Shown: piece by piece, positions 1 through 9,148 of the stretch
Numbering within the stretch: the stretch's first letter is position 1
Layout of the letters: every line of letters starts with the position of its first letter
NCBI RefSeq assembly: GCF_036311905.1
Contig: NZ_JAZDCH010000023.1
Coordinates: forward strand, 1-64,000
Reading direction: 5' to 3'
Origin: Brachybacterium sp036311905
GTDB lineage: Bacteria > Actinomycetota > Actinomycetes > Actinomycetales > Dermabacteraceae
Length of the DNA: 64,000 nt
Translations under genes and position numbers: made by a program
The notes under the pieces: model-generated
Databases searched by the model: none
What the model was told of the DNA's origin: nothing
What the model saw: the letters and a program-made list of their open reading frames with translations, nothing else

Positions 1-9
1 AAAGGGGCT

Positions 10-45
10 AAAAAAAAAGTGGGAGACGCGGCGGCTCCCCCCCAC
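10..45 (-). terminator. Intrinsic terminator of ileS
   Basis: On the minus strand, just after the ileS stop, a G-rich arm (35-45) can pair with GTGGGAG's partner (19-25) and is followed by nine consecutive T residues (10-18). This is the only hairpin with a real U-tract I found in the window. Confidence 0.75.
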
Positions 46-71
46 CCCCGCCCCCGAGGGACCTGCCCTGC

Positions 72-3000
72 TCAGGCCTTCGCGACGCCGACCGTCACGG
101 TGCCGCCCGTGACGGCCTCGGTCGAGGCGTGCGCCCCCGCGACGGGCTCGGCACCGATCTCGACAGAGACGGCGAGGACCTCCCCGGCCACGAGCTCGCG
201 GTGGGCGCCGACCGCCTCGACCACGGCGGCATCGCCGCTGAGGGTCAGGATGATCCGGTCGGAGACCTCCAGGCCCGCCTCGCGGCGCGCCTGCTGGATC
301 GCGCGGATCACGTCGCGGGCGGTGCCCTCCGCCTCGAGGTCGGGGGTCACCCGGGTGTCGAGGGCGAGGAAGTCACCGCCGCGCAGGACGCCGACGGCAC
401 GCCCCTCGATGGCCGCGGACTCCCCGGCGACGAGGTCCAGCGAGTACTCGCCCTCGACGAGGGCGAGCCCGCCCGCGGTGACGGTGCCGTCCTCCGCCTG
501 GGACCAGTCGCCGCTCTTGGCGCCCTTGATCGCCTGCTGCACCTGCTTGCCCAGGCGCGGACCGGCGGCGCGCGCGTTGACGCTCAGGCGCTGCTCGACA
601 CCCATGCCCTGGGCCTCCTCGCTCGTGACGTCCAGCAGGCGCACGGCCTTGACGTTGAGCTCGTCGGCGAGGATCGCCCCGAAGGGCTCGAGGGCGGCGG
701 GATCGTGATGGACGACCACCAGCTCGGCGAGCGGGAGACGCGCCCGCAGGCCCTCCTTCTTGCGCAGGGCGTTGCCGGCGCTCGCCACCGCGCGCACGTC
801 GTCCATGCGCGCAATCAGCTCCGGGTCCTGCGGGAAGAGGGAGTCGTCCGGCCAGTCCTCGAGGTGGACGGAGCGGCCGCCGGTGAGCTGCTTCCAGATC
901 TCCTCGGTGACCATGGGCAGCAGCGGGGCCGCGACCCGGCAGAGGGTCTCCAGGCAGGTGGAGAGCACGTCGATGGCCTGCTCGTGGCCCTCCCAGAAGC
1001 GGTCGCGGGAGCGGCGCACGTACCAGTTGGTGAGCATGTCGAGGTAGTCCTCGATCAGCTCGACCCCGTCGGCGATAGCGAGGGCGGTGAGCCGCTCGCG
1101 GACGCCCCGCACCAGCTCCCCGGTGCGGGCGAGCAGGTAGCGGTCCATGACGTCGTCGGACTCGTGGCGCGGGCGGCCGCGGTAGCCGGCGGGGATCCCG
1201 CTCGCGTCCTTCTCCCCGGCCGCGTTCGCGTACAGGCCCAGGAAGTACCAGACGCTCCACAGGGGCAGCACCACCTGGCGCGCGGCGTCGCGGATCTTGG
1301 GCTCGTCGACGATCAGGTTGCCGCCGCGGAGGATCGGCGAGGACATGAGGAACCAGCGCATCGCGTCGGCCCCGTACTTGTCGAACATCTCGCGCACGTC
1401 CGGGTAGTTGCCCAGCGACTTCGACATCTTCTGGCCGTCCTCGCCGAGCACGATGCCGTGGCAGATCACCGAGGTGAAGGCGGGGCGGTCGAACAGGGCG
1501 GTGGACAGCACGTGCATGACGTAGAACCAGCCACGGGTCTGCCCGATGTACTCGACGATGAAGTCCGCCGGGTTGTGGGACTCGAACCAGTCGGTGTTCT
1601 CGAAGGGGTAGTGCACTTGGGCGAAGGGCATCGAGCCGGAGTCGAACCAGACGTCGAAGACCTCCTCGACGCGGCGCATCGTCGAGGCCCCGGTGGGATC
1701 GTCCGGGTTCGGGCGGGTGAGCGCGTCGATGTAGGGGCGGTGAAGGTTGACCTCGCCGTGCTCGTCGCGCGGGAGTGTGCCGAAGGCCTCCTCGAGCTCG
1801 GCCAGGGAGCCGTAGACCTCGATGCGCGGGTGGTTCGGGTCGTCGCTCTTCCACACCGGGATGGGGGATCCCCAGTAGCGGTTGCGGGAGATCGCCCAGT
1901 CGCGGGCACCCTCGAGCCACTTGCCGAACTGGCCGTGCTTGACGTTGCCGGGCACCCAGTCGATCTGCTCGTTCAGCTCGAGCATCCGCTCGCGCTGGTC
2001 GGCGACCTTCACGTACCAGGAGGAGACGGCCTTGTAGATCAGGGGGTTCCGGCAGCGCCAGCAGTGCGGGTACGAGTGCACGTAGCTGGCCTCGCGGAAC
2101 AGCCGGCCCATCGCCTTCAGGTTCCGGATGATCGGGCGGTTGGCCTCGAAGACCTGCACCCCGGCGATCTCGTCGAGGGCGGTGCCGCGGAAGTAGTCCA
2201 GGAATTGCGCGCCGTCGTCGACGGAGACGATCACGGGGATGCCGTACTCGGCGTTGACCTGCTGATCGATCTCGCCATAGGCGGTGGCCTGGTGGACCAC
2301 GCCGGTGCCGTCCTCGGTGGAGACGTAGTCGGCGACGGTGACGATCCAGGCGTTCTCGGTGCCCCACTTCGCACGGTCCTCGGAGTAGACCGTCCACAGC
2401 GGCTCGTACTCGACATGCTCGAGATCGGCCCCCGCGAGGGTGCGCTCCTCCACCGCGGCGGCCGCGGCGTCGGCGTCCTCGTAGCCGAGCTCCTTGGCGT
2501 AGGAGCCGACGAGGGCGCGGGCCAACAGGTAGCGGGCCTCGCCCGCGGCGGCCCCGTCGGCCGCCCCGAGGGGTCCGGCGGGAACGACCGCGTACTCGAG
2601 CTCGGGGCCGACGGCAAGGGAGAAGTTGGTGGGCAGCGTCCACGGGGTGGTGGTCCAGGCGAGGGCGCGGACTTCCCCGATCCCCAGCTCCTGCGCCTTG
2701 GCACCGCGGAAGGGCAGGGTGACGGTGACGGTCTGGTCCTGACGGACCTGGTAGACGTCGTCGTCCATGCGCAGCTCATGGGCGCTGAGCGGCGTCTGGT
2801 CCTTCCAGCAGTACGGGAGCACGTAGTAGCCCTCGTAGGCGCGGCCCTTGTCATAGAGGGTCTTGAAGGCCCACAGCACGGACTCCATGAACGTCACGTC
2901 GAGGGTCTTGTAGTCGTTCTCGAAGTCGACCCAGCGCGCCTGCCGGGTGACGTACTCCTCCCAGTTCTTCGTGTACTTCAGCACGGAGGCGCGGGCGGCG

Positions 3001-3368
3001 TTGTTGAAGGCCTGCAGGCCCATGTCCTCGATCTCGGACTTCTCGGTCATGCCGAGCTCCCGCATCGCCTCGAGCTCGGCGGGCAGGCCATGGGTGTCCC
3101 AGCCGAAGCGGCGGTCTACCTTGCAGCCGGTCATCGTGCGGAAGCGCGGGATGACGTCCTTGACGAAGCCGGTGAGCAGGTGCCCGTAGTGGGGCAGACC
3201 GTTGGCGAAGGGCGGTCCGTCGTAGAAGACGAACTCCTCGGCGCCCTCGCGGCGCGCGATCGAGGCGCGGAAGGTGTCGTCGGTGCGCCAGAACTCCTGG
3301 ATCGCGTTCTCGAGCGCGGGCAGGTTCGGCGAGGGGACGAGCGGGTCTCCGGAGACCGGGTAGACCAT
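72..3368 (-). CDS. ileS: Isoleucyl-tRNA synthetase
   Basis: Charges tRNA-Ile with isoleucine in the cytoplasm. The 1098-residue length is normal for the long, actinobacterial/eukaryote-like IleRS type. The class I signature HYGH is at residues 60-63 and KMSKS lies at roughly residue 645. A CWRC zinc-type motif sits in the middle, and the large region between the signatures holds the editing (CP1) domain. The ATG at 3368 has a GGAGG Shine-Dalgarno 7 nt upstream (3376-3380 on the plus strand). That site belongs to the T-box leader, so translation initiation is probably controlled by tRNA-Ile charging. The gene ends at an intrinsic terminator. Identification is secure. Confidence 0.98.
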   Translation of the reverse strand: MVYPVSGDPLVPSPNLPALENAIQEFWRTDDTFRASIARREGAEEFVFYDGPPFANGLPHYGHLLTGFVKDVIPRFRTMTGCKVDRRFGWDTHGLPAELEAMRELGMTEKSEIEDMGLQAFNNAARASVLKYTKNWEEYVTRQARWVDFENDYKTLDVTFMESVLWAFKTLYDKGRAYEGYYVLPYCWKDQTPLSAHELRMDDDVYQVRQDQTVTVTLPFRGAKAQELGIGEVRALAWTTTPWTLPTNFSLAVGPELEYAVVPAGPLGAADGAAAGEARYLLARALVGSYAKELGYEDADAAAAAVEERTLAGADLEHVEYEPLWTVYSEDRAKWGTENAWIVTVADYVSTEDGTGVVHQATAYGEIDQQVNAEYGIPVIVSVDDGAQFLDYFRGTALDEIAGVQVFEANRPIIRNLKAMGRLFREASYVHSYPHCWRCRNPLIYKAVSSWYVKVADQRERMLELNEQIDWVPGNVKHGQFGKWLEGARDWAISRNRYWGSPIPVWKSDDPNHPRIEVYGSLAELEEAFGTLPRDEHGEVNLHRPYIDALTRPNPDDPTGASTMRRVEEVFDVWFDSGSMPFAQVHYPFENTDWFESHNPADFIVEYIGQTRGWFYVMHVLSTALFDRPAFTSVICHGIVLGEDGQKMSKSLGNYPDVREMFDKYGADAMRWFLMSSPILRGGNLIVDEPKIRDAARQVVLPLWSVWYFLGLYANAAGEKDASGIPAGYRGRPRHESDDVMDRYLLARTGELVRGVRERLTALAIADGVELIEDYLDMLTNWYVRRSRDRFWEGHEQAIDVLSTCLETLCRVAAPLLPMVTEEIWKQLTGGRSVHLEDWPDDSLFPQDPELIARMDDVRAVASAGNALRKKEGLRARLPLAELVVVHHDPAALEPFGAILADELNVKAVRLLDVTSEEAQGMGVEQRLSVNARAAGPRLGKQVQQAIKGAKSGDWSQAEDGTVTAGGLALVEGEYSLDLVAGESAAIEGRAVGVLRGGDFLALDTRVTPDLEAEGTARDVIRAIQQARREAGLEVSDRIILTLSGDAAVVEAVGAHRELVAGEVLAVSVEIGAEPVAGAHASTEAVTGGTVTVGVAKA

Positions 3369-3629
3369 GGGAGGACCTCCGAGGAAGGACGGGGACGGCG
3401 GTGGGACGGCGATGCTGCTGTCCGAGGACGTCGCCGGCGCGCGGCCGGTGGCGCGGTACCACCTCGGTTGACACCTCCGCGGCGCGGTGCCGCTCGGGTC
3501 TCCCCTCGTTCCTCAGCTGTGACGGGCTGGTCCCGGCGGGTTCTACTGGGCGGGCGGCGGCTCCTCGCGGATCCGTGCTCGTGCTGTTCTTCCCGCGGCT
3601 CGCCGGTGATGGCCGGGTCGATGCCGATG
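3369..3629 (-). promoter_or_regulatory. T-box riboswitch leader of ileS
   Basis: Read on the minus strand, the leader contains the hallmark T-box sequence GGTGGTACCGCG (3452-3463), whose UGGU bulge would pair with the NCCA end of uncharged tRNA. Several ATC triplets occur near its 5' part and could serve as the Ile specifier. There is no terminator hairpin plus U-tract before the gene. Instead the ribosome binding site GGAGG lies in a self-complementary stretch (GGAGGTCCTCC), which fits the translational T-boxes known for actinobacterial ileS. The exact stem I fold was not computed. Confidence 0.88.
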
Positions 3630-3635
3630 GCGGTC

Positions 3636-3664
3636 AGTGTACGCACCGCCCGGTGCCCGGTCAC
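3636..3664 (-). promoter_or_regulatory. Candidate promoter of the ileS T-box transcript
   Basis: Minus-strand -10 TACACT (3641-3636) with a GTGACC -35 (3664-3659) and a 17-bp spacer. The -35 lies over the last codons of the upstream kinase gene. The predicted start of transcription, near 3629, gives a leader of about 260 nt, the right size for a T-box. Confidence 0.55.
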
Positions 3665-5169
3665 TCCGAGGCGAGCGGAAGAGACACGGTGAACACGGTG
3701 CGGCCGGGCTCGGAGGAGACGGCGATGCTCCCGTCGTGCGCCTCGACGATCGCCCGGACGATCGAGAGCCCGAGCCCCGAGGTCCCCTCCCCACCGGAGC
3801 GGGCGCGGTCGGCGCGGGTGAAGCGGCTGAACACGTCCGGCAGCAGCTCCGGATCGATGCCGGGCCCTGCATCGGCCACCTCGAGCCGGGCCCCGCCGGA
3901 CTCGGCGCTCAGCCGGACCGCGACGGCGGTGCCCTCGGGGGTGTGCTTGCGGGCGTTGGAGAGCAGGTTGAGGACCACCTGGGCGAGCCGCGCCTCCTCG
4001 CCGGCGACCATCACCGGCTCGTCCGGGACGGACACGTCGAGCGGATGGTCGGGCCCGGCGGCGCGGGCGTCCATGGCGCACTCCAGCACGATCTCTCCGA
4101 GGTCGACCGGGACGCGGACCAGAGGCGCGTGGTCGTCGAGGCGGGTGAGCAGCAGCAGGTCCTCGACGAGGGAGGTCATCCGCCCGGACTGGGCCTGGAG
4201 CCGGTCCACGGACTGCCGGCCCCGGTCGCTGAGCTCCTCGGTGAGGCGCAGCATCTCCGTGTAGCCGCGGATGGCGGTAAGGGGGGTGCGCAGCTCGTGG
4301 GAGGCGTCCGCGATGAAGCGGCGCATCCTCTCCTCGCTGCGGTGCCGCGTCTCGATCGCGCCCTCGACGTTGTCGAGCAGGAGGTTCAGCGCGGCGCCGA
4401 CGTCGCCGACCTCGGTCCCGGGCACGGCGTGGCGCGCCGGGACCCGCTGCTCGAGGCGGACGCTGCCGTGCTCGAGCGGGGTCCGGGCCACGTCCGAGGC
4501 GAGCTCGGCCACGCCCTCGAGCGGCGAGAGGGTGCGACGCACCAGCAGCGAGCCGCCGATCCCGGTGACGACCAGGGCGCCGAGCCCCGCGCCGAGCAGG
4601 GTGAGGTCCAGGCGCAGCAGGGTCGAGCGGTTCTCGGCGAGCGGCAGGCCCGTGACCACCGCGGCGGTGTCGTCGAGCGGCTGGAGCATGACGCGGTAGG
4701 CACCGATGGAGAGGGTGACGGAGACGGCGTCCCCGGGCGATCCCGCCGCCCCGGGGCTCGTCCCCGCTGCCGCCGCGAGCTCGTCGACCGCCGCCTGAAG
4801 CGCGTCCCGATCCTCGACGGTGAGCTGCCGCAGCTCCCCGGCGTCGTCCCGCCACAGCGCGGCGGTGACGGCACCGTCCTGCAGGTGCGCGGTGAGCTCG
4901 TACTCGCCGCTCCCGGGGCCGTCGCCCCCGCCGCCGGGGGTCCCGGCGCCGAGGTCCCCCGGGTTCAGCGGCAGGTTCCCGAGCTCGCGGGCGCCGGCCC
5001 GCTCGGAGGCGCGCTGCAGCTGAGCATCGAGCTCGGCATCCAGCTGTCGGCCGACGGAGACGTGGGTGACCAGGCCGACGGCGAGGCAGACGACCGCCAC
5101 GGTCGCGAGCAGCAGGGCGACCAGCGTGGTGCGCAGGGCCGCCCGACGGCGCGTCGGCGCGCCCGTCAT
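3661..5169 (-). CDS. Two-component sensor histidine kinase
   Basis: Membrane sensor kinase, 502 residues. There is an N-terminal transmembrane segment (about 12-35), an extracytoplasmic sensor region (about 36-185) rich in Ala/Gly, a second transmembrane segment (about 190-212), then a HAMP linker. The HisKA box DASHELRTP places the phospho-accepting histidine at residue 291, followed by N, G1 and G2 ATP-binding boxes (TSGLGLSI near the C-terminus). The ATG at 5169 overlaps the stop of the response regulator as ATGA, so the pair is translationally coupled. Longer upstream extension runs through the regulator gene in another frame and is not real. It resembles PhoR/TcrY-type kinases; the signal sensed is unknown. 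Confidence 0.93.
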   Translation of the reverse strand: MTGAPTRRRAALRTTLVALLLATVAVVCLAVGLVTHVSVGRQLDAELDAQLQRASERAGARELGNLPLNPGDLGAGTPGGGGDGPGSGEYELTAHLQDGAVTAALWRDDAGELRQLTVEDRDALQAAVDELAAAAGTSPGAAGSPGDAVSVTLSIGAYRVMLQPLDDTAAVVTGLPLAENRSTLLRLDLTLLGAGLGALVVTGIGGSLLVRRTLSPLEGVAELASDVARTPLEHGSVRLEQRVPARHAVPGTEVGDVGAALNLLLDNVEGAIETRHRSEERMRRFIADASHELRTPLTAIRGYTEMLRLTEELSDRGRQSVDRLQAQSGRMTSLVEDLLLLTRLDDHAPLVRVPVDLGEIVLECAMDARAAGPDHPLDVSVPDEPVMVAGEEARLAQVVLNLLSNARKHTPEGTAVAVRLSAESGGARLEVADAGPGIDPELLPDVFSRFTRADRARSGGEGTSGLGLSIVRAIVEAHDGSIAVSSEPGRTVFTVSLPLASE

Positions 5170-5921
5170 CCGCCGGTCCCGGTCGCGGGCTTGAGCACGT
5201 ACCCCGCGCCGCGGACCGTGTGGATCATCGGCTCGCGCCCGACGTCGATGCGCTTGCGCAGGTACGAGATGTACAGCTCGACGATGTTGGCCTGCCCGCC
5301 GAAGTCGTAGTTCCACACGGCCTCGAGGATCTGCGCCTTGGACAGCACCTTCTGCGGGTTCTCCATGAGGTACTGCAGCAGCTGGAACTGAGTCGCGGTG
5401 AGGGCGATCGTCTCGCCGCCCCGCGTCACCTCATGGGCGTCGAGGTCCATCACCAGGTCGCCGACCACGAGCTCCTGGTTGCCCTGCGCGACGACGCCCG
5501 AGCGCTGCACCAACCGGTGCAGACGCAGCAGCACCTCCTCGATCGTGAACGGCTTGGTCACGTAGTCGTCGGCCCCGGCGGCGAGCCCGTCGATGCGGTC
5601 GGCGGGAGCGTCCATCGCGGTCAGGATCAGGGCGGGGATCTCGGGATGCAGCGCGCGGATGCGGCGCAGAACCTCGACACCGTCGAGGCCGGGCAGCATG
5701 CGGTCCAGGACGAGCACGTCGGGCCGGTTGCTGCGTGCGAGCCGCACCGCCTCGAGGCCGTCGCCGCACACCGTGACGTCCCAGCCGACCATCTGCAGCG
5801 GGAAGCGCAGCAGATCGGCGATGGTGGGCTCGTCCTCGACGACCAGGACGCGCACGGGCCCGCCGTCGGGATGCGACAGCGCGGGCAGGGCGGCGAGGGC
5901 GGATCTCGCGGACTCGGTCAC
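5166..5921 (-). CDS. OmpR-family response regulator
   Basis: DNA-binding response regulator of 251 residues, partner of the downstream histidine kinase. The receiver domain carries the acidic pair ED (29-31), the phospho-acceptor Asp73 in VLDRMLPG, and KPF near residue 125. A winged-helix DNA-binding domain follows, ending in VRGAGYVLKP. I chose the GTG at 5921 because a GGAGG lies 7 nt upstream and it precedes the receiver by about 22 residues; an ATG further upstream would add a long unconserved tail. Its stop overlaps the kinase start (ATGA). A candidate -10 TACTCT is at 5992-5987. Confidence 0.92.
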   Translation of the reverse strand: MTESARSALAALPALSHPDGGPVRVLVVEDEPTIADLLRFPLQMVGWDVTVCGDGLEAVRLARSNRPDVLVLDRMLPGLDGVEVLRRIRALHPEIPALILTAMDAPADRIDGLAAGADDYVTKPFTIEEVLLRLHRLVQRSGVVAQGNQELVVGDLVMDLDAHEVTRGGETIALTATQFQLLQYLMENPQKVLSKAQILEAVWNYDFGGQANIVELYISYLRKRIDVGREPMIHTVRGAGYVLKPATGTGG

Positions 5922-6142
5922 GGGGCGCCTCCACGGGGACGGTCGATGCGGGCCTGTCGGCACGGGCGGCCCGGCCGGTGGAGCCGAGAGTAGCCCCGCG
6001 CTCCCCGATGAGGGACCGATCCGCCCCGCTTCCGAGCAGGTCACAGCGAACCCGGTCCGCGCGCACAGGACCGGCACAGGTGGGCGGCCTTGCATGGTCG
6101 CCATCGGCAGATCGCCGCACGGGACCCGAGGGAGGATCCGGC

Positions 6143-6436
6143 ATGGACGAGGACGGCACGACAGCAGACGGACCCGGAGACGCCGCAGACGGCGGGGTCG
6201 ACGCCCAGCCCCCGCGGAGCCTCCGCGGGCGGGCGACCGCGAGCGTCGCCGCCCTCGGCGCCGCGACCCTGCTGGTACTGAGCTTCGGCCCCGCGGCGCT
6301 GGCCCTCTCCCCCACCGCGTCGGCCGCCGGATCGTCCGGTGTCGCGGACGCCGTGTGGACGACCCCGCTGACCGGTCAGACTCCGATCCTCGCCCTCCCT
6401 CCCCGCTCCGCGGAGGAGGACGGGTCCGACGGGTGA
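6143..6436 (+). CDS. Small membrane or secreted protein, function unknown
   Basis: A 97-residue protein that I do not recognise. It has an acidic N-terminus, an Arg-rich stretch, one hydrophobic segment (about residues 33-55) ending in ALA/AAG-type small residues, and a short polar tail. It could be a single-pass membrane protein or an exported peptide with a long n-region. The ATG is preceded by GGGAGG at a good distance. It is divergent from the response regulator gene and lies 93 nt before a ferredoxin gene. Small size and lack of homologues known to me make it uncertain. Confidence 0.55.
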   Translation: MDEDGTTADGPGDAADGGVDAQPPRSLRGRATASVAALGAATLLVLSFGPAALALSPTASAAGSSGVADAVWTTPLTGQTPILALPPRSAEEDGSDG

Positions 6437-6529
6437 GGCGTGGCTCACCTCCTGCGCGGCCGTCGAGGGTGGGAGACTGGTTGCTCCATGGAGTCGCCCG
6501 ACCGGGCGGCCGACGCAGAAGGAGCGAGG

Positions 6530-6802
6530 ATGTCGCTGTTCGGAGAGCCCTTCACCGCCAAGTGCCTGAAGTCCGGGGTCACCGTCGAGGTCGCCGAGGG
6601 GCAATCCCTGCTGCAGGCGCTCCTGGACGCCGGGGTCTCGATGGACTACTCCTGCGAAGGTGGGGTGTGCGGCACCTGCGTGGTGCCCCTGGTCTCTGGC
6701 GACGTCGAGCACATGGACGAGTTCCTGATGGACGACGAGAAGGACTCGCAGATGATCACCTGCGTCTCGCGCGGCGAGGGCGAGATCGAGATCGACGTCT
6801 GA
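6530..6802 (+). CDS. Plant-type 2Fe-2S ferredoxin
   Basis: Small 90-residue electron carrier. Cys42, Cys47 and Cys50 (CEGGVCGTC) and Cys78 (ITCVS) form the classic C-x4-C-x2-C...C ligand set of a [2Fe-2S] cluster. The gene is stand-alone; no oxygenase or reductase partner is next to it, so its redox partner is unknown. The ATG at 6530 has AAGGAG upstream; an in-frame ATG at 6488 lacks a good site and would add 14 unconserved residues. Confidence 0.9.
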   Translation: MSLFGEPFTAKCLKSGVTVEVAEGQSLLQALLDAGVSMDYSCEGGVCGTCVVPLVSGDVEHMDEFLMDDEKDSQMITCVSRGEGEIEIDV

Positions 6803-6829
6803 TCGGCGCCGGGCGCTGAGCCCCGCCGA

Positions 6830-7144
6830 CTAGAGCCGCGGCCCCGCCACCACCCAGGCGAGCGCCACCAGCGCGACCAGTCCCGCGGCCGCCACCAGAG
6901 CCACCGGGAGCGGCGCCGTCGGCCCCACCACGAGCAGGACCAGCACCCCGAGGGTCGCGACCAGCAGCATCGCCGCGAAGAGCACCGGGCGACCCCCGAG
7001 CGGCTTGCGCGAGCGGGCGGTCAGCGCGGACTCGGAGCCGGGTGCGGTGGAGATCGCCAAGGGGTCCTCCTCGGGGGTGCGGTGCGGCATCGGGCGCGGA
7101 TCCTTCATCAGGGGCTCCCCGGGTGGATCCGTGCGTCGGGGCAT
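6830..7144 (-). CDS. Small two-helix membrane protein
   Basis: Unrecognised protein of 104 residues with a polar, Pro-rich N-terminal half and two hydrophobic segments at about residues 53-75 and 79-101. I chose the ATG at 7144 because GGAGG lies 9 nt before it; ATG codons at 7153 and 7168 overlap or precede that site. It converges with the ferredoxin gene, 27 bp apart. Topology is predicted from hydrophobicity only. Confidence 0.6.
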   Translation of the reverse strand: MPRRTDPPGEPLMKDPRPMPHRTPEEDPLAISTAPGSESALTARSRKPLGGRPVLFAAMLLVATLGVLVLLVVGPTAPLPVALVAAAGLVALVALAWVVAGPRL

Positions 7145-7285
7145 GTGACTCATCCTCCGCGGCGGCACCGCGCAGGGCGTCCCCCGGCGGAGGGGTGAGG
7201 ACCCCGTCTTTGGTCGACGGCTCCACCGGGGCGGTCAGACCTCGGGGGGACGCTCCCCGCAGAGGCACGCGAGCCGCCCCGGGGA

Positions 7286-9148
7286 TCAGCCCTCGACCGC
7301 GCCCTGGTCCCGCACCGCCACCTCGTCCCGCACCGCGAGCTCGGCGAAGGCCCCGCCGGCGGCGAGGAGCTCCGCATAGGTGCCGCGCTCGATGATCCGG
7401 CCCGCGGAGAGGACCACGATCTGGTCGGCGTCGCGGATCGTCGAGAGGCGGTGCGCGATGGAGATGACCGTGCGGCCGCGGGAGACGGCGTCGAGCGCGC
7501 CGGACATGGCGCGCTCGGTCGCGGTGTCGAGGGCGGAGGTCGCCTCGTCGAGCAGGAGCACCGGCGGGTCGCGCAGGATCGTGCGGGCGAGCGCGAGGCG
7601 CTGCTTCTCGCCGCCGGAGAACCGGTAGCCCCGCTCCCCCACGATCGTGGCGTAGCCGTCGGGCAGGGCGGCGATGTGGTCGTGGATCTGGGCGATCCGG
7701 CAGGCGGCGACGAGCTCCTCGTCGCTCGCCCCCGGCCGGGCGAAGCGGAGGTTCTCGGCGATGCTCGCGTGCAGCAGGTAGGTCTCCTGGGTGACGACAC
7801 CGAGGCACGCGGCGAGCGACTCGCGGGTCAGCTCGCGCAGGTCGTGGCCGTCGAGGGTGATGCGCCCGGACGAGGGATCGTAGAGCCGGGCGAGGAGGTA
7901 CCCGGTGGAGGTCTTGCCCGAGCCGGTGGTCCCCACCAGCGCGGTGTGCTTCCCGGCGGGGATCACCAGGTCGATGTCATGGAGCGACGGCTCCTCCGCG
8001 CCGGGATAGGTGAAGTCGACGTGCTCGAGGCGCATCTCGCCGCGGGCGCCCGCCGGGTCGAGGTCGATCGCGCCGGGGGCGTCGGTCACGGTGAGCGGGG
8101 CGTCGAGGTACTCGAAGACCCGGGTGAACAGGGCGAGGGACGCGTTGACCTGGTTCGCGACCCGGAGCATGCCGTTGATCTGCGGGAACAGGCCCGACTG
8201 CAGGGCGATGAAGGCGACGAGCGTGCCGATGGTGACGCCGCGGTCGGCGAACAGCAGATGCCCGCCGAGGAGGTAGGTCAGCGCCGGGAACAGCGCCATC
8301 AGCGTCGTGAACACGGCCATGTGCCAGCGGCCGGCCATCTCGGAGCGCACTTCGAGATCGGCGAGCCCGCGGGAGTCGGCGGTGAAGTCGTCCACCAGGG
8401 CGCGGGTGCGACCCATGGTCAGGCCCAGCAGGATCCCGGAGACGGACAGCGACTCCTGGATGCCGGCGGAAAGGTCCGCCGCCTTCTCCTGCCGCTGCTT
8501 GACGATCGCCCGGCGGCGCCCGCCCACGCGCCGGTTCATCCACACCGCGAACGGCAGGGCGACGAGCGAGAAGAGGGTCAGCCGCCAGTCGAGGGCGAAC
8601 ATCGCGACGATCGCCATGAGGATCCCCGCGCCGCTCGAGACGATCTGGGTCATGACGTTGGTGACCACGGCCTGCATGGAGCCGATGTCGGAGAAGATGC
8701 GAGACTGGATCTCGCCGGTGCGGGTGCGGGTGAAGAAGCCCAGCCCCATCCGCTGCAGATGGCCGTAGACCGCGACGCGCAAGTCGTGCATGACGGACTG
8801 CCCCACCCGGGTCGAGAGCATCGCCTGGGTGACGCCCAGGGCGCTGGAGACGATGGTGACGGCGATCAGTCCGCCGACCGCCCAGGCGAGCAGGTCGGCG
8901 CGTTGCTCGGGCAGTGCGACGTCGACGATCTCCCGCACCAGGAACGGGGAGACGACGCCCGCCGCGGCGCCGAGCACGATCAGCGCGAGGACCGCGACGA
9001 GCGTCGCCCGGTACGGCGTGAACAGGGCGAGCACCCGGCGCACATCGGCCTTCTGCCCCTTCGGGAGCCGCTCCTCGGGTCCCCTGCCTCCGCCTCCGCC
9101 GCCCATACCCATGCCCATGCCGCCGCCCGGCATTCCGCCGTGGACCAT
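7286..9148 (-). CDS. ABC exporter, fused membrane and ATPase domains
   Basis: Half-size ABC exporter (620 residues) that would act as a homodimer or with a partner. After a Gly/Met-rich N-terminus (GGMPGGGMGMG and a run of glycines) come six predicted transmembrane helices (about 60-350) and a nucleotide-binding domain with Walker A GTTGSGKT, signature FSGGEKQR, Walker B VLLLDEATSALD and the H-loop IAHRLSTI. The family exports lipids, peptides or drugs; the substrate is not predictable. Its ATG shares one base with the TGA of the upstream SDR gene (TGATG), so the two are coupled. The Met/Gly-rich leader is unusual but occurs in actinobacterial homologues. Confidence 0.93.
   Translation of the reverse strand: MVHGGMPGGGMGMGMGGGGGGRGPEERLPKGQKADVRRVLALFTPYRATLVAVLALIVLGAAAGVVSPFLVREIVDVALPEQRADLLAWAVGGLIAVTIVSSALGVTQAMLSTRVGQSVMHDLRVAVYGHLQRMGLGFFTRTRTGEIQSRIFSDIGSMQAVVTNVMTQIVSSGAGILMAIVAMFALDWRLTLFSLVALPFAVWMNRRVGGRRRAIVKQRQEKAADLSAGIQESLSVSGILLGLTMGRTRALVDDFTADSRGLADLEVRSEMAGRWHMAVFTTLMALFPALTYLLGGHLLFADRGVTIGTLVAFIALQSGLFPQINGMLRVANQVNASLALFTRVFEYLDAPLTVTDAPGAIDLDPAGARGEMRLEHVDFTYPGAEEPSLHDIDLVIPAGKHTALVGTTGSGKTSTGYLLARLYDPSSGRITLDGHDLRELTRESLAACLGVVTQETYLLHASIAENLRFARPGASDEELVAACRIAQIHDHIAALPDGYATIVGERGYRFSGGEKQRLALARTILRDPPVLLLDEATSALDTATERAMSGALDAVSRGRTVISIAHRLSTIRDADQIVVLSAGRIIERGTYAELLAAGGAFAELAVRDEVAVRDQGAVEG

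Noticed and set aside
129..3692. 1187-residue plus-strand open frame antisense to ileS
   Set aside because: It is Gly/Val/Arg/Asp-rich without any recognisable fold and arises from high third-position GC opposite a clear ileS gene.
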